Positions 16,070-22,994 of a stretch of DNA of 35,400 nucleotides are shown here, piece by piece. The translations under genes were made by a program, and so were the position numbers. The notes under the pieces were generated by a model that was not told the DNA's origin, ran no database searches, and saw only the letters and a list, made by a program, of their open reading frames with translations. Numbering within the stretch: the stretch's first letter is position 1; each line of letters starts with the position of its first letter. The DNA comes from a bacterium (GTDB lineage Bacteria; Hydrothermota; UBA3073; JACQXS01), in the NCBI GenBank assembly GCA_030592575.1, contig JAUVIV010000017.1, forward strand, positions 1 through 35,400, read 5' to 3'.

Positions 16070-17797
16070 TTAACGAATTATTGTAAGCTTCCTTGTTGTC
16101 TTAAAATCATCTGTCTTCATACGATAGAAATAAATTCCAGTTGCTACTTTCTTACCAACAGTATCCTTACCATCCCATTTGATTTTATAATATCCTGATA
16201 TTTGCTCCTTATTCACAAGTGTCTTTACCAGCCTTCCGGATAAATCATATATTTGTAAGGATACGTCATGGCGTGTCCCTACATTTGGTAACTGGTAGCC
16301 AATGGCTGTTTGCTTAATAAATGGATTGGGGAAGTTTTGATATAAAGCATAAATTTTTGGTAAATTAATTATATTATCTTTAATGCCAAAAAAAGACGAC
16401 TTTGATGCCTCTATTGTATTCCCATAAGCACCAATGTTAATTCTCCCACCATTTGGCTCAGGTTCATCAGAATAGTCATCTGCTGGGTTACCTGAATCAA
16501 TACAGGAACTTGTTACAGCATCAATTATCCAAGATGAACCGTTCCATCTTCCATGTTCGGATTTGAGATGGAAATCATGATTTGCTGAATCCGCAAACAT
16601 CGGGTCTGCCGAGATATCGCTTGTATCTGGTGATATGCCTTGATAGTTATTTGAGTTGTTCCATATATTATTGTTTTTTAATACGAAGTTGCTACTACAA
16701 CTCACAATACCATATTCTCTGTTTTTTACTATAATATTGTTTTTTATTACTATATTCCCTCCAGTAGGTGTTGTACTATTTTCTTCAATCCCGACTCTTG
16801 CGTCAGTAATGACATTGTTTTCTATGGTCATATTATTCCAAAGACCTTCCATATAAATACCTTGACCATAACTTGGATTATCCCATTCCACTCTGTTTAT
16901 TATATTGTTTTTTATAACAATATTTTCAATAGTTGTCGAATCAGTGCTTGAGGCATCAAAATGAATGGCTTGTGTAAATACATTCATAATAGAGTTGTTC
17001 CTTATTATGTTATTACTTAAGTCATTATTATTGTATGCATGTATTTCAAATCCATAAGCACCGCCAATTATTGTATTATTTTCAAATAAATTTCCGGAAC
17101 CATAATACAGCCTAATGCCTGAATTCCCACATTCAAAATGGCAGTTTTTTATAATTGAATTATAGTATTCTCCTTCTACTCCGCCATGGTTTACATCAAA
17201 AAAACTGCAATTATCGACGGTAAGATTATATGTGCAACTTGGAATAACCGCATCAGCAATAGTATTCCGAAAGATACAATCTTTTATTAAAATATTGGAA
17301 TGGGTATTAGTTATTTCAAGTATTTCCATATATTTATTTCCTAATAAATTATTTTCAATAAAATAAGTTTGTTCTTCTGAATTCCCATCAAATAAAATGT
17401 TTTGGATAGTGATATCATCAGTATTTACATATATCATTCTTTTTTCATAAGGCCATTGTATGATTGTCTGGTCAGGAGGTATTTCCAAATTAGTAGTATC
17501 ATTAACATCCCCTACTAATATAATATTAGAGTTATTTATCAGTATCGAATTTTCAATACTATATGTACCTGCATTAATATGAACAATATCCCCGGATACT
17601 GCATTAGATAAAGCCAGATTAATTTCAATCTGGTCATCAACACCATCACAATTGTAATCACCGCTCCCGTCTGTTGCTATATAGGTGGTATCAGCACTTA
17701 TTGGTATAGCAAAACAGACTAAAAGCGCTATAACAGCAATGATTTTTGCTCTATTTTCGGATATCTGTACAGTTTTACAACTCTTTATCATCTTCAT
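16070..17797 (-). CDS. Secreted right-handed beta-helix protein with T9SS sorting domain
   Basis: The start at 17797 is chosen over 17836 because AAGGAG lies just before it; product 575 residues. Residues ~1-36 are a long signal peptide (IIAVIALLVCFAIPISA). The mature part opens TYIATDGSGDYNCDGVDDQIEINLA in pieces typical of pectate-lyase-like folds, followed by ~370 residues rich in NNxI.I.NNxI repeats (IENNVI, IKNNII, FENNTI), i.e. parallel beta-helix coils. A region with DSGNPADDYSDEPEPNGG and NIGAYGN follows, a common module at the end of such helices. The last ~80 residues are a T9SS sorting domain (YQNFPNPF, IYDLSGRLVKTL, WDGKDTVGKKVATGIYFYR). Polysaccharide binding or cleavage is possible, but no catalytic residues could be assigned. 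It follows the 17844-20063 gene by 46 bp, probably in one operon. Confidence 0.85.
   Translation of the reverse strand: MKMIKSCKTVQISENRAKIIAVIALLVCFAIPISADTTYIATDGSGDYNCDGVDDQIEINLALSNAVSGDIVHINAGTYSIENSILINNSNIILVGDVNDTTNLEIPPDQTIIQWPYEKRMIYVNTDDITIQNILFDGNSEEQTYFIENNLLGNKYMEILEITNTHSNILIKDCIFRNTIADAVIPSCTYNLTVDNCSFFDVNHGGVEGEYYNSIIKNCHFECGNSGIRLYYGSGNLFENNTIIGGAYGFEIHAYNNNDLSNNIIRNNSIMNVFTQAIHFDASSTDSTTIENIVIKNNIINRVEWDNPSYGQGIYMEGLWNNMTIENNVITDARVGIEENSTTPTGGNIVIKNNIIVKNREYGIVSCSSNFVLKNNNIWNNSNNYQGISPDTSDISADPMFADSANHDFHLKSEHGRWNGSSWIIDAVTSSCIDSGNPADDYSDEPEPNGGRINIGAYGNTIEASKSSFFGIKDNIINLPKIYALYQNFPNPFIKQTAIGYQLPNVGTRHDVSLQIYDLSGRLVKTLVNKEQISGYYKIKWDGKDTVGKKVATGIYFYRMKTDDFKTTRKLTIIR
16255..16282 (-). 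repeat. REP-like palindrome in frame inside the sorting domain
   Basis: A 28-bp palindromic element, reading GTAGGGACACG... on the minus strand and ending ...GTATCCTTAC. It encodes VGTRHDVSL in the sorting domain of the 16070-17797 gene. The same element recurs at 18029-18056. Confidence 0.65.
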
Positions 17798-17843
17798 CTC
17801 TTCTCCTTTTTTTGTACTTTTATGACTAATTAACAAATTTGTT

Positions 17844-20063
17844 TCACCTAATTATCTCAATCTTTTTTCTGCTCTTATATCCTTCAGTCTTCAGCTCATA
17901 ATAATAAACCCCACTTGATACTTCCTTACCTAAATTATTTTTTCCGTCCCATGTTACCTGATAATAACCACAATTCTGATTGCTGTTTACTAATGTTTTT
18001 ATCTTTTGCCCTGTAATGTTATAAATTTGTAAGGACACGTAGCAACGTGTCCCTACATTCGGCAATTGATAATTAATAACTGTTTGTTTAGTAAAAGGAT
18101 TGGGATGGTTCTGATGCAGTATAAATATTTTTGGTAAATCATTGTTTTCTTGAGATATGCCAACTAAGTATTTTCTCCAGGTAAATGTATGCCCGCCTGT
18201 CCAATCTTCGTTATAATTATGAAAAACCGTTCCGCTATCATTAGCTAATGAAGTATCATAATCAACATCATCCACAATAAGAATGATGTCATAATTTGCA
18301 TAATCTGCATTGGTGTAGCCAATTGTAGTTGGATTGGTGGAAACAGTTGATTCTACAGTGACAGAAGTGTCAGATACGGAGGAAACGGTAAGATGTTCTG
18401 ATTCTATTGTGGGAGTGAGGGTGATGGGATAGGTTGTGAATGTTGATTTTCCGTCAGAAATTTTATTATACTCACTACATAGAGGATAAAAGTAAGGCAT
18501 TTTATTACCATCCATATCAAATACTTTGTTATCAGAAAAAACTACTTTGACCGTAACCGAAGAACTGTGAATACGAAATTCCGTATTTTTTGGATTGTGT
18601 ATGGTGCCGTCTTCCGTGAAACGATATTCATGATAAACAACGCTGCCAGATATCATATTATTTTCAGCCACTGTATTTTGTCCTAAAAGCCATAAACCTA
18701 CATCATGACAATTATTAATTTCATTGTTATAAATAATTGTATTAGTTGCCCTCCATTCTCCTTCTTCAAGACCAACATCATCATTATACATACGGAATGC
18801 TACCATACAGTCGTTAAAATAATTAGAGCCGATATAAACATTTCTACCATTACTTAACGCTATTGACTCACCATGATCATGTTTACATCTAATAAATGTA
18901 TTATTTGTTATTGAAAGATTATGACGGATGCCTTGATGAAAAAATAAAGAGCCATTAATAAAATTGGTATGACCTAATGTATTACTATCTATTGTCAGAA
19001 ATTTTACAATTCCCTTAATATCAATTAGCGAATGCAACGAATTATCATAAACTTTACAATTTCTAACAAGAATATGGCTGCTGATAATACAAGCCCAACT
19101 GCCACCACTTTCATAGCGGCCATCTACTTGTACTGAATTCCAGGCATCTCCGATTATTGTACAACTATCAACTGAACAGTAATGAGAATTATCTACAATA
19201 CCAATCCCGCCCGGATTACCCGGTGATAGAACTGCATTAGGATAAGCAGTACAATTTACTATATGAATATTATTTGATTTTCTTACATAAATCTGTTCAT
19301 CATAATTTCTGACAGTAATTCCTTTAATAATAATATGTTCCCGATGTTCAAAAGAGCCTGCGTAATAACAACCATATATTCCTATTCCTGTTCCGTCAAC
19401 ACCATCAAATATAGAATTTCCATTAAAGACGGTAAAAACTATAGGATGGGTACTAATACCTGAATTGCTAAACATAACATGCTCGTCATACCATGTACCA
19501 TCCATGAGATAAATCGTATCCCCTGCTTCCGCTATTTGTGTTGCGTAAGAAGGATGCTGCCAGGCAGAATCTATACTCACTCCACTATATGAATCATTGC
19601 CATCTGTTTTTACATAATATACCTTTGGTAAATCTCCTAAAGACCTTGCTACTCTAACTATTGAATCTAATTCAGCCTGTGTTCTTGTTGTAAAAACAGA
19701 ATCTCCCGATATAGTCTCATTCCCTTCATAATCTACTGCTCTTATTCCGAAATGATACTCTGTCCCTTCCGTAAGTCCTGTTATTTCTATTTGTTGCCAG
19801 TAGCTCAATCCTTTTTCTTCTGATGTATCTCCATAGCTTGCAGTTGTTCCATATTCTATTTGTCCTGTAGCTACTGTATCTGTATCCCATCTTATTACAA
19901 CACTGTTATTTCTTATTGCAGTAACCTCAATGTTTGAGAAAGTTAATGCACTTACTATATTCGTTGTAGCAAAAAACAGTATAACAGTTAATCCCATCAT
20001 ATTTCGTAAAAACAGAGTTCTTGTACTCCATAAAAAAAGACTTATTCCGGAAATCTTATTCAT
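17844..20063 (-). CDS. Secreted Fn3/beta-helix protein with T9SS sorting domain
   Basis: The start at 20063 is chosen because AAAGGAGG lies five bases upstream and the broken paralogue begins at the same MNKISG; an ATG at 20090 lies inside a REP element. The 739-residue product has a long signal peptide (1-40), an Fn3 domain (41-130; VVIRWDTDT, TGLTEGTEYHFGIRA), a linker LGDLPKVYYVKTDGND, a right-handed beta-helix (about 150-530; repeated short I.NNxF, NCxx, GSNYF turns), a beta-sandwich-like stretch with an SSVSDTSVTV strand, and a T9SS sorting domain (HQNHPNPF, IYNITGQKIKTL, WDGKNNLGKEVSSGVYYYEL). It is expected to be an outer-surface carbohydrate-binding or -cleaving protein; catalytic residues are not identifiable by eye. 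First and last parts are nearly identical to the pseudogene at 13446-15664, while the middle is not. Confidence 0.87.
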   Translation of the reverse strand: MNKISGISLFLWSTRTLFLRNMMGLTVILFFATTNIVSALTFSNIEVTAIRNNSVVIRWDTDTVATGQIEYGTTASYGDTSEEKGLSYWQQIEITGLTEGTEYHFGIRAVDYEGNETISGDSVFTTRTQAELDSIVRVARSLGDLPKVYYVKTDGNDSYSGVSIDSAWQHPSYATQIAEAGDTIYLMDGTWYDEHVMFSNSGISTHPIVFTVFNGNSIFDGVDGTGIGIYGCYYAGSFEHREHIIIKGITVRNYDEQIYVRKSNNIHIVNCTAYPNAVLSPGNPGGIGIVDNSHYCSVDSCTIIGDAWNSVQVDGRYESGGSWACIISSHILVRNCKVYDNSLHSLIDIKGIVKFLTIDSNTLGHTNFINGSLFFHQGIRHNLSITNNTFIRCKHDHGESIALSNGRNVYIGSNYFNDCMVAFRMYNDDVGLEEGEWRATNTIIYNNEINNCHDVGLWLLGQNTVAENNMISGSVVYHEYRFTEDGTIHNPKNTEFRIHSSSVTVKVVFSDNKVFDMDGNKMPYFYPLCSEYNKISDGKSTFTTYPITLTPTIESEHLTVSSVSDTSVTVESTVSTNPTTIGYTNADYANYDIILIVDDVDYDTSLANDSGTVFHNYNEDWTGGHTFTWRKYLVGISQENNDLPKIFILHQNHPNPFTKQTVINYQLPNVGTRCYVSLQIYNITGQKIKTLVNSNQNCGYYQVTWDGKNNLGKEVSSGVYYYELKTEGYKSRKKIEIIR
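18029..18056 (-). repeat. REP-like palindrome in frame inside the sorting domain
   Basis: Second 28-bp copy of the element at 16255-16282. On the minus strand it runs GTAGGGACACG, a TTGCTA centre, then CGTGTCCTTAC, a better palindrome than the first copy. It encodes VGTRCYVSL. The sorting domains of the pseudogene, the 818-1918 gene and the protease lack it at this place. Confidence 0.65.
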
Positions 20064-20080
20064 CTTTTCCTCCTTTTTTT

Positions 20081-20135
20081 GTAGTCGCAATTTTAAATTG
20101 CGATTTATATTATCGCAGATGAAATCTGCTCCTAC
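20081..20135. repeat. Inverted pair of REP-like elements in the leader of the beta-helix gene
   Basis: Plus strand: GTAG (20081-20084) plus TCGCAATT/AATTGCGA hairpin to 20103. Minus strand: GTAG (20132-20135) plus GCAGAT/ATCTGC hairpin (20115-20129). They converge on TTTATATTATCG. The pair lies directly before the ribosome site of the 20063 start. Confidence 0.6.
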
Positions 20136-20139
20136 ATAA

Positions 20140-20168
20140 TTTATACTGCACTTTATTTTACTCTACTC
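20140..20168 (-). promoter_or_regulatory. Possible promoter abutting the pentanucleotide repeat
   Basis: On the minus strand TATAAA (20140-20145) could be a -10; the place of a -35 at 17 bp (20163-20168) falls inside the repeat and reads GAGTAG, a poor match. If real, the repeat forms the upstream part of the promoter of the beta-helix gene. Confidence 0.3.
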
Positions 20169-20200
20169 TACTCTACTCTACTCTACTCTACTCTACTCTA
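20161..20200. repeat. Perfect pentanucleotide microsatellite (CTCTA)8
   Basis: Eight exact copies of CTCTA on the plus strand (TAGAG on the minus), flanked by TTTTA and CTGATAAAG. It ends 98 bp before the start codon of the beta-helix surface gene. Perfect SSRs of this length next to surface genes often vary in copy number by slipped-strand mispairing. Confidence 0.95.
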
Positions 20201-20252
20201 CTGATAAAGGATAAATTACTTCTGCTCTTGAATTAAAAAGGATTGAAGAAGT

Positions 20253-20310
20253 TCTGACTTAATTCTACACGTAATGGGTAACTACCCAATTCCTATGCAT
20301 GAAAGTCAGA
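20253..20310 (-). promoter_or_regulatory. Candidate bacterial SECIS stem-loop
   Basis: On the minus strand the in-frame UGA (20306-20308) sits in the lower stem TCTGACTT/AAGTCAGA (20303-20310 with 20253-20260). A partly paired middle (TGCAT with GTGTA) leads to an apical stem TGGG/CCCA with loop UAGUUA, 22-27 nt after the UGA. Bacterial SECIS elements lie immediately 3' of the UGA with an apical loop about 16-37 nt away that contains a G; both hold here. The stop codon of the gene lies in the loop. Confidence 0.6.
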
Positions 20311-20419
20311 GCAAGCTGGCATTTTGTTGAACTTCTTCAAAATCCTTCAATTTAACACCATATAGGAGCATTGCTACAGTAATTACGATTCCAAAGTAAG
20401 GTAATATTTTTTTAAACAT
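20282..20419 (-). CDS. Predicted selenoprotein: small membrane protein with UxxC motif (in-frame UGA)
   Basis: Reading from ATG at 20419, 37 codons lead to an in-frame TGA (20306-20308), then seven codons (LSCIGIG) and TAG at 20282-20284: 45 residues. Residues 3-22 form one membrane helix (KKILPYFGIVITVAMLLYGV), followed by KLKDFEEVQQNASLL. The end, U-L-S-C-I-G-I-G, is the exact place where the small CXXC proteins I recall from Firmicutes and candidate phyla have CxxCIGIG, so the UGA replaces the first Cys of the redox pair. Sense codons resume after the UGA and end cleanly, and a stem-loop follows directly. I infer selenocysteine insertion giving a UxxC redox site at the membrane. Selenocysteine genes (selA-D) are not in the window. 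Alternatives: a Cys-to-stop mutation (TGC or TGT to TGA) in a decayed gene. A promoter-like pair lies just upstream and there is no Shine-Dalgarno. Confidence 0.7.
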
Positions 20420-20429
20420 AAGTTACTTA

Positions 20430-20457
20430 ACGATAATGTAGATATTTTTTTTGTCAA
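20430..20457 (-). promoter_or_regulatory. Candidate promoter of the UxxC protein gene
   Basis: Minus-strand TTGACA (20452-20457), 16-bp spacer, TATCGT (20430-20435). The -10 box is ten bases from the ATG, so the mRNA would have almost no leader, matching the absence of a ribosome site. Confidence 0.5.
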
Positions 20458-20484
20458 GTATTTTATCTTCAGATTTCAGAAGCA

Positions 20485-20504
20485 ATAAAAACACTTGTTT
20501 TTAT
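20485..20504 (-). terminator. Possible terminator after dnaN
   Basis: A perfect 8-bp stem ATAAAAAC/GTTTTTAT with a four-base loop, 64-83 bp past the dnaN stop. The stem is A-T rich with T-runs in its own arm, so strength is uncertain. Confidence 0.4.
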
Positions 20505-20567
20505 ATAGAACGTGGTTACTTGATTAAATGTAAATCGTAAAAGACCGTTGCTGTTTATTGAAAATAC

Positions 20568-21665
20568 TTATTCCAATCGTATGGGCATTAAAAGATAAGT
20601 AATATCTTCTTCTTTTTCGGATGAATCTGTAGGAGTAATAACTGCAGCTGAAGTTGGATCTTTAAATAGAAATTTGATTTGCTCTGTTTCTATTTTTCCG
20701 AGTATATTAAGGAGGTAACTTCCATTGTAAGCTATTTCGAGCTCTTCCGCATCATACTTACATAAAAGTTCTTCTCTCGCTTCACCGGTTTCACTTGATG
20801 CTTCTATTGAAAGAGTATTTGATTTTATTACGAATTTTACAAGTTTGCTTATATCCGGAGTAAATACGATAGCTCTTCTCAATGCCAGAACAAGTTCATC
20901 TTTTGAGATGAGGAGCATCTTATCGTTGTCTTTTGGTATAACTACTTCATAGGGAGGAAATTCTCCGTCTATTAATCTTGACACTATTATCATATCATTG
21001 GAACGGAATCCAATCTTGTTTTCTTCAAAAGCTATCTCTACTTCGCTTGAAAGTCTCGCTACTTCTCGCCACACTTTGCTTGCTACAAGAAGAGTTGCTA
21101 TTTTGCCAGCTTTTATAGGGTTTTTAAACAAGACTAATTTGTGCCCATCGGTTGCTACAAGTCTGAATTCCTCTTGTCGTAGATCAAGCAATCCACTTCC
21201 GAGAACACCGCTTGTTTCGCTTGTAGAAGCAGCAAACATAGTTTTACCAATTGCTCTTTGAAGAATTTCGTAAGGAATAGTTACTTTTCTCTTTCCTTTA
21301 ACTTCTGGTAATTTTGGAAACTCTTCTTTTGCCATACCAGCCATAGTAAATTTCCCTTTTCCACATTTAATTGAGGCAAGTAGATTCTCGACTTTAAGCT
21401 CAAGAGTATCAGATGGCAATTCTCTTATGATATTATATAAATCTTTTCCATTAAGAGCTATTGCTCCTTCTTGTAAGACTTCAGCAGTTCCTATTGTGGT
21501 TGCAGAAGTTTCAAGGTCTGTAGCACTTACATAAATTTTGTTGTCAGTTGATTCTACTTCTAATAGAATATTTGAAAGTGCTGGCATTGTGCTCTTGGTG
21601 GGAACGATCGGGTATATTTTAGCTAATAAATTTTCCAAAACTCCTTTATTTATTTTTAATTCCAT
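20568..21665 (-). CDS. dnaN: DNA polymerase III beta subunit (sliding clamp)
   Basis: The 365-residue length is normal for DnaN. Family hallmarks are visible: start MELKINKGVLENLLAKI, VPTKSTMPALSNILLEV (about 20-37), DLETSATT after VSATDLE, GKDLYNIIRELP, the second-domain ASTSETSGVLGSG and LVATDGHKL, a cluster around SRLIDGEFPPYEVVIP, and the C-terminal YLLMPIRLE that forms part of the protein-binding pocket. It forms the ring that tethers the replicative polymerase and mismatch-repair proteins to DNA. The start follows AGAGGTGA. dnaA is not next to it here, so the usual dnaA-dnaN origin region is either split or not in the window. Confidence 0.97.
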   Translation of the reverse strand: MELKINKGVLENLLAKIYPIVPTKSTMPALSNILLEVESTDNKIYVSATDLETSATTIGTAEVLQEGAIALNGKDLYNIIRELPSDTLELKVENLLASIKCGKGKFTMAGMAKEEFPKLPEVKGKRKVTIPYEILQRAIGKTMFAASTSETSGVLGSGLLDLRQEEFRLVATDGHKLVLFKNPIKAGKIATLLVASKVWREVARLSSEVEIAFEENKIGFRSNDMIIVSRLIDGEFPPYEVVIPKDNDKMLLISKDELVLALRRAIVFTPDISKLVKFVIKSNTLSIEASSETGEAREELLCKYDAEELEIAYNGSYLLNILGKIETEQIKFLFKDPTSAAVITPTDSSEKEEDITYLLMPIRLE

Positions 21666-21716
21666 TTTTCACCTCTCATTTTATTATTTTCTGAAATAAA
21701 TTTATCTTACTTATAT

Positions 21717-21745
21717 GATATAGGATTCAAAAAAACTTTTGTCAA
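21717..21745 (-). promoter_or_regulatory. dnaN promoter
   Basis: Minus-strand TTGACA (21740-21745), 17-bp spacer, TATATC (21717-21722), about 50 nt before the dnaN start. The 170 bp on toward the tRNA-His promoter (21746-21934) is AT-rich and shows nothing else. Confidence 0.7.
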
Positions 21746-21934
21746 TATATTTCTTGTCTTTCTTTAGCGAAAAATTATATATGATTGCAGTGCAATGGTT
21801 TAATAGATATTTATAATGTTTAAACAAAAGAACGAAGAATAAAATTATTCGAGTAGCTAAATAAGAAAAGATATATTAGGATAAAAAAATTAGATTACAG
21901 GTTATGGGATTTCAAAAAACTAAAAATTAAATTC

Positions 21935-21963
21935 TTGACTTTTGGAATGCAATAGATTATAAA
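21935..21963 (+). promoter_or_regulatory. tRNA-His promoter
   Basis: TTGACT (21935-21940), 17-bp spacer, TATAAA (21958-21963), with the tRNA starting 46 bp further on. Confidence 0.75.
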
Positions 21964-22009
21964 ATGCTTTACAATAGTATCACATTGTTTTTTGTTGAAA
22001 AACAAAATG

Positions 22010-22083
22010 GTGGGTGTAGCTCAACTGGTTAGAGTACTGGACTGTGGATCCGGGGGTTGGGGGTTCGAGTCCCCTCACTCACC
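22010..22083 (+). tRNA. tRNA-His (GTG)
   Basis: The acceptor GTGGGTG (22010-22016) pairs with CACTCAC (22076-22082); the anticodon loop CTGTGGA places GTG at 22044-22046; the T-loop is TTCGAGT. The base before it (22009) is G and the discriminator (22083) is C, the G-1:C73 pair specific for tRNA-His. The full CCA is not encoded, so it must be added after transcription. Confidence 0.96.
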
Positions 22084-22098
22084 CATTTTTCAAGCAAG

Positions 22099-22125
22099 TC
22101 CTTAATCAATAAGGATTTGTGCTGT
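22099..22125 (+). terminator. Likely tRNA-His terminator
   Basis: Stem TCCTTA/TAAGGA with loop ATCAA (22099-22115), followed by TTTGTGCTGTTTTTG. It lies 16 bp after the tRNA. Confidence 0.5.
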
Positions 22126-22204
22126 TTTTGTCAGCGATGTTTTTTGCTCTTTCGTCCGTGATTCAATACTATATTTTTTGACCGTACTCTTGTGTTTTTC
22201 CGAA

Positions 22205-22229
22205 GGTATGACATTACTTCGCTCATACC
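22205..22229. repeat. Seven-bp inverted repeat
   Basis: GGTATGA (22205-22211) and TCATACC (22223-22229) flank an 11-bp centre. Apart from this, the tRNA terminator and the tetR promoter, the 317-bp gap 22084-22400 shows nothing. Confidence 0.4.
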
Positions 22230-22316
22230 AAAACAGACAAAGAAAAAAACCGAACAATTTAAACAAATCCCAACACCCAAGCTAAAGTTTTATAGCCAAC
22301 CCTATCAAAAAAATAC

Positions 22317-22344
22317 TTGACAAGTCCAAAACATGTATTACTTT
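22317..22344 (+). promoter_or_regulatory. Candidate promoter of the TetR/ABC operon
   Basis: Perfect TTGACA (22317-22322), 16-bp spacer, weak TACTTT (22339-22344). The start would be near 22351, inside the predicted operator. Confidence 0.45.
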
Positions 22345-22346
22345 AG

Positions 22347-22380
22347 TTACTAATATGGTATATTTGAACATATTTAGTAA
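22347..22380. promoter_or_regulatory. Candidate TetR operator
   Basis: Imperfect inverted repeat: TTACTAATATG (22347-22357) and CATATTTAGTAA (22369-22380), differing by one extra base. It lies between the -10 region and the ribosome site of the TetR gene, so the regulator would repress its own operon. An inverted repeat in this place is typical for TetR-family operators. Confidence 0.6.
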
Positions 22381-22400
22381 TATGCAGGAGGGTAAGTAAT

Positions 22401-22991
22401 ATGACGTTATCTGCGGATAAAAATTTAAGTCCGAAAATTAAGCATTTGGTTCAGGTTGCAAGGGAGTTGTTTTTTCGTTATGGTATTAAGCGAGTTTCTC
22501 TGGAGGAGGTGTGTAGGGAGTCGGGAATTAGTAAGGTAACTTTTTATAGGTATTTTAAGAATAAAAGTGATTTGGTGATATATATCCTTAGTGAATTGTT
22601 TACGGAAGCGAGGGTGGAAATACAAAAAATTATTAAAATGAATGTGTCTTTTGCTGAAAAAATGCAGAAAATACTTGTTTTGAAAATGGGATACGGTGAT
22701 GAATATGGGCAGGAGTTTATGAAAGAACTTTTTATGGGTGCTGATGCTACGATAAAAAATTTTATAGAAGAAGAAAACAAGAAGTCTATGGGTGTGTTCA
22801 GAAAAATGCTTGAGGATGCACAAAAAAACGGAGATATTCGGAAGGATATTAAAATCGAATTTGTAATATGTATGATGAATGTTATTAAAGAAATGCTCAA
22901 GGATAAAAACCTTCAGAAGATGTATCCGAATATGTCTTTGCTTATAAAAGATGTTTTTAATTTTGTTTACTATGGATTATTGGACAGATAG
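22401..22991 (+). CDS. TetR/AcrR family transcription regulator
   Basis: The 196-residue protein has an N-terminal TetR-type HTH: ARELFFRYGIKRVSLEEVCRE then SGISKVTFYRYFKNKSDL (about 15-56). The rest is an all-alpha ligand-binding domain without recognisable ligand motif. AGGAGG (22386-22391) lies nine bases before the ATG. It is the first gene of an operon with an outer-membrane barrel, an ABC exporter and a LolA-like protein, so it probably senses a substrate of that exporter or an envelope stress signal and represses the operon through the inverted repeat just upstream. Confidence 0.92.
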   Translation: MTLSADKNLSPKIKHLVQVARELFFRYGIKRVSLEEVCRESGISKVTFYRYFKNKSDLVIYILSELFTEARVEIQKIIKMNVSFAEKMQKILVLKMGYGDEYGQEFMKELFMGADATIKNFIEEENKKSMGVFRKMLEDAQKNGDIRKDIKIEFVICMMNVIKEMLKDKNLQKMYPNMSLLIKDVFNFVYYGLLDR

Positions 22992-22994
22992 AAA

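Noticed and set aside
20064-20090. Upstream ATG (20090) for the Fn3/beta-helix gene
   Set aside because: It lies in the REP element and before the ribosome site; the broken paralogue begins at the equivalent of 20063.
20223-20370. A large imperfect inverted repeat that looked like a MITE or integron attC site
   Set aside because: Half of it is the coding sequence of the UxxC protein, and its inner part fits a SECIS hairpin; no target-site duplication or attC consensus ends are visible.
22205-22229. The GGTATGA inverted repeat as TetR operator
   Set aside because: It lies more than 100 bp before the promoter; the repeat at 22347-22380 overlaps the transcription start region and is the better candidate.
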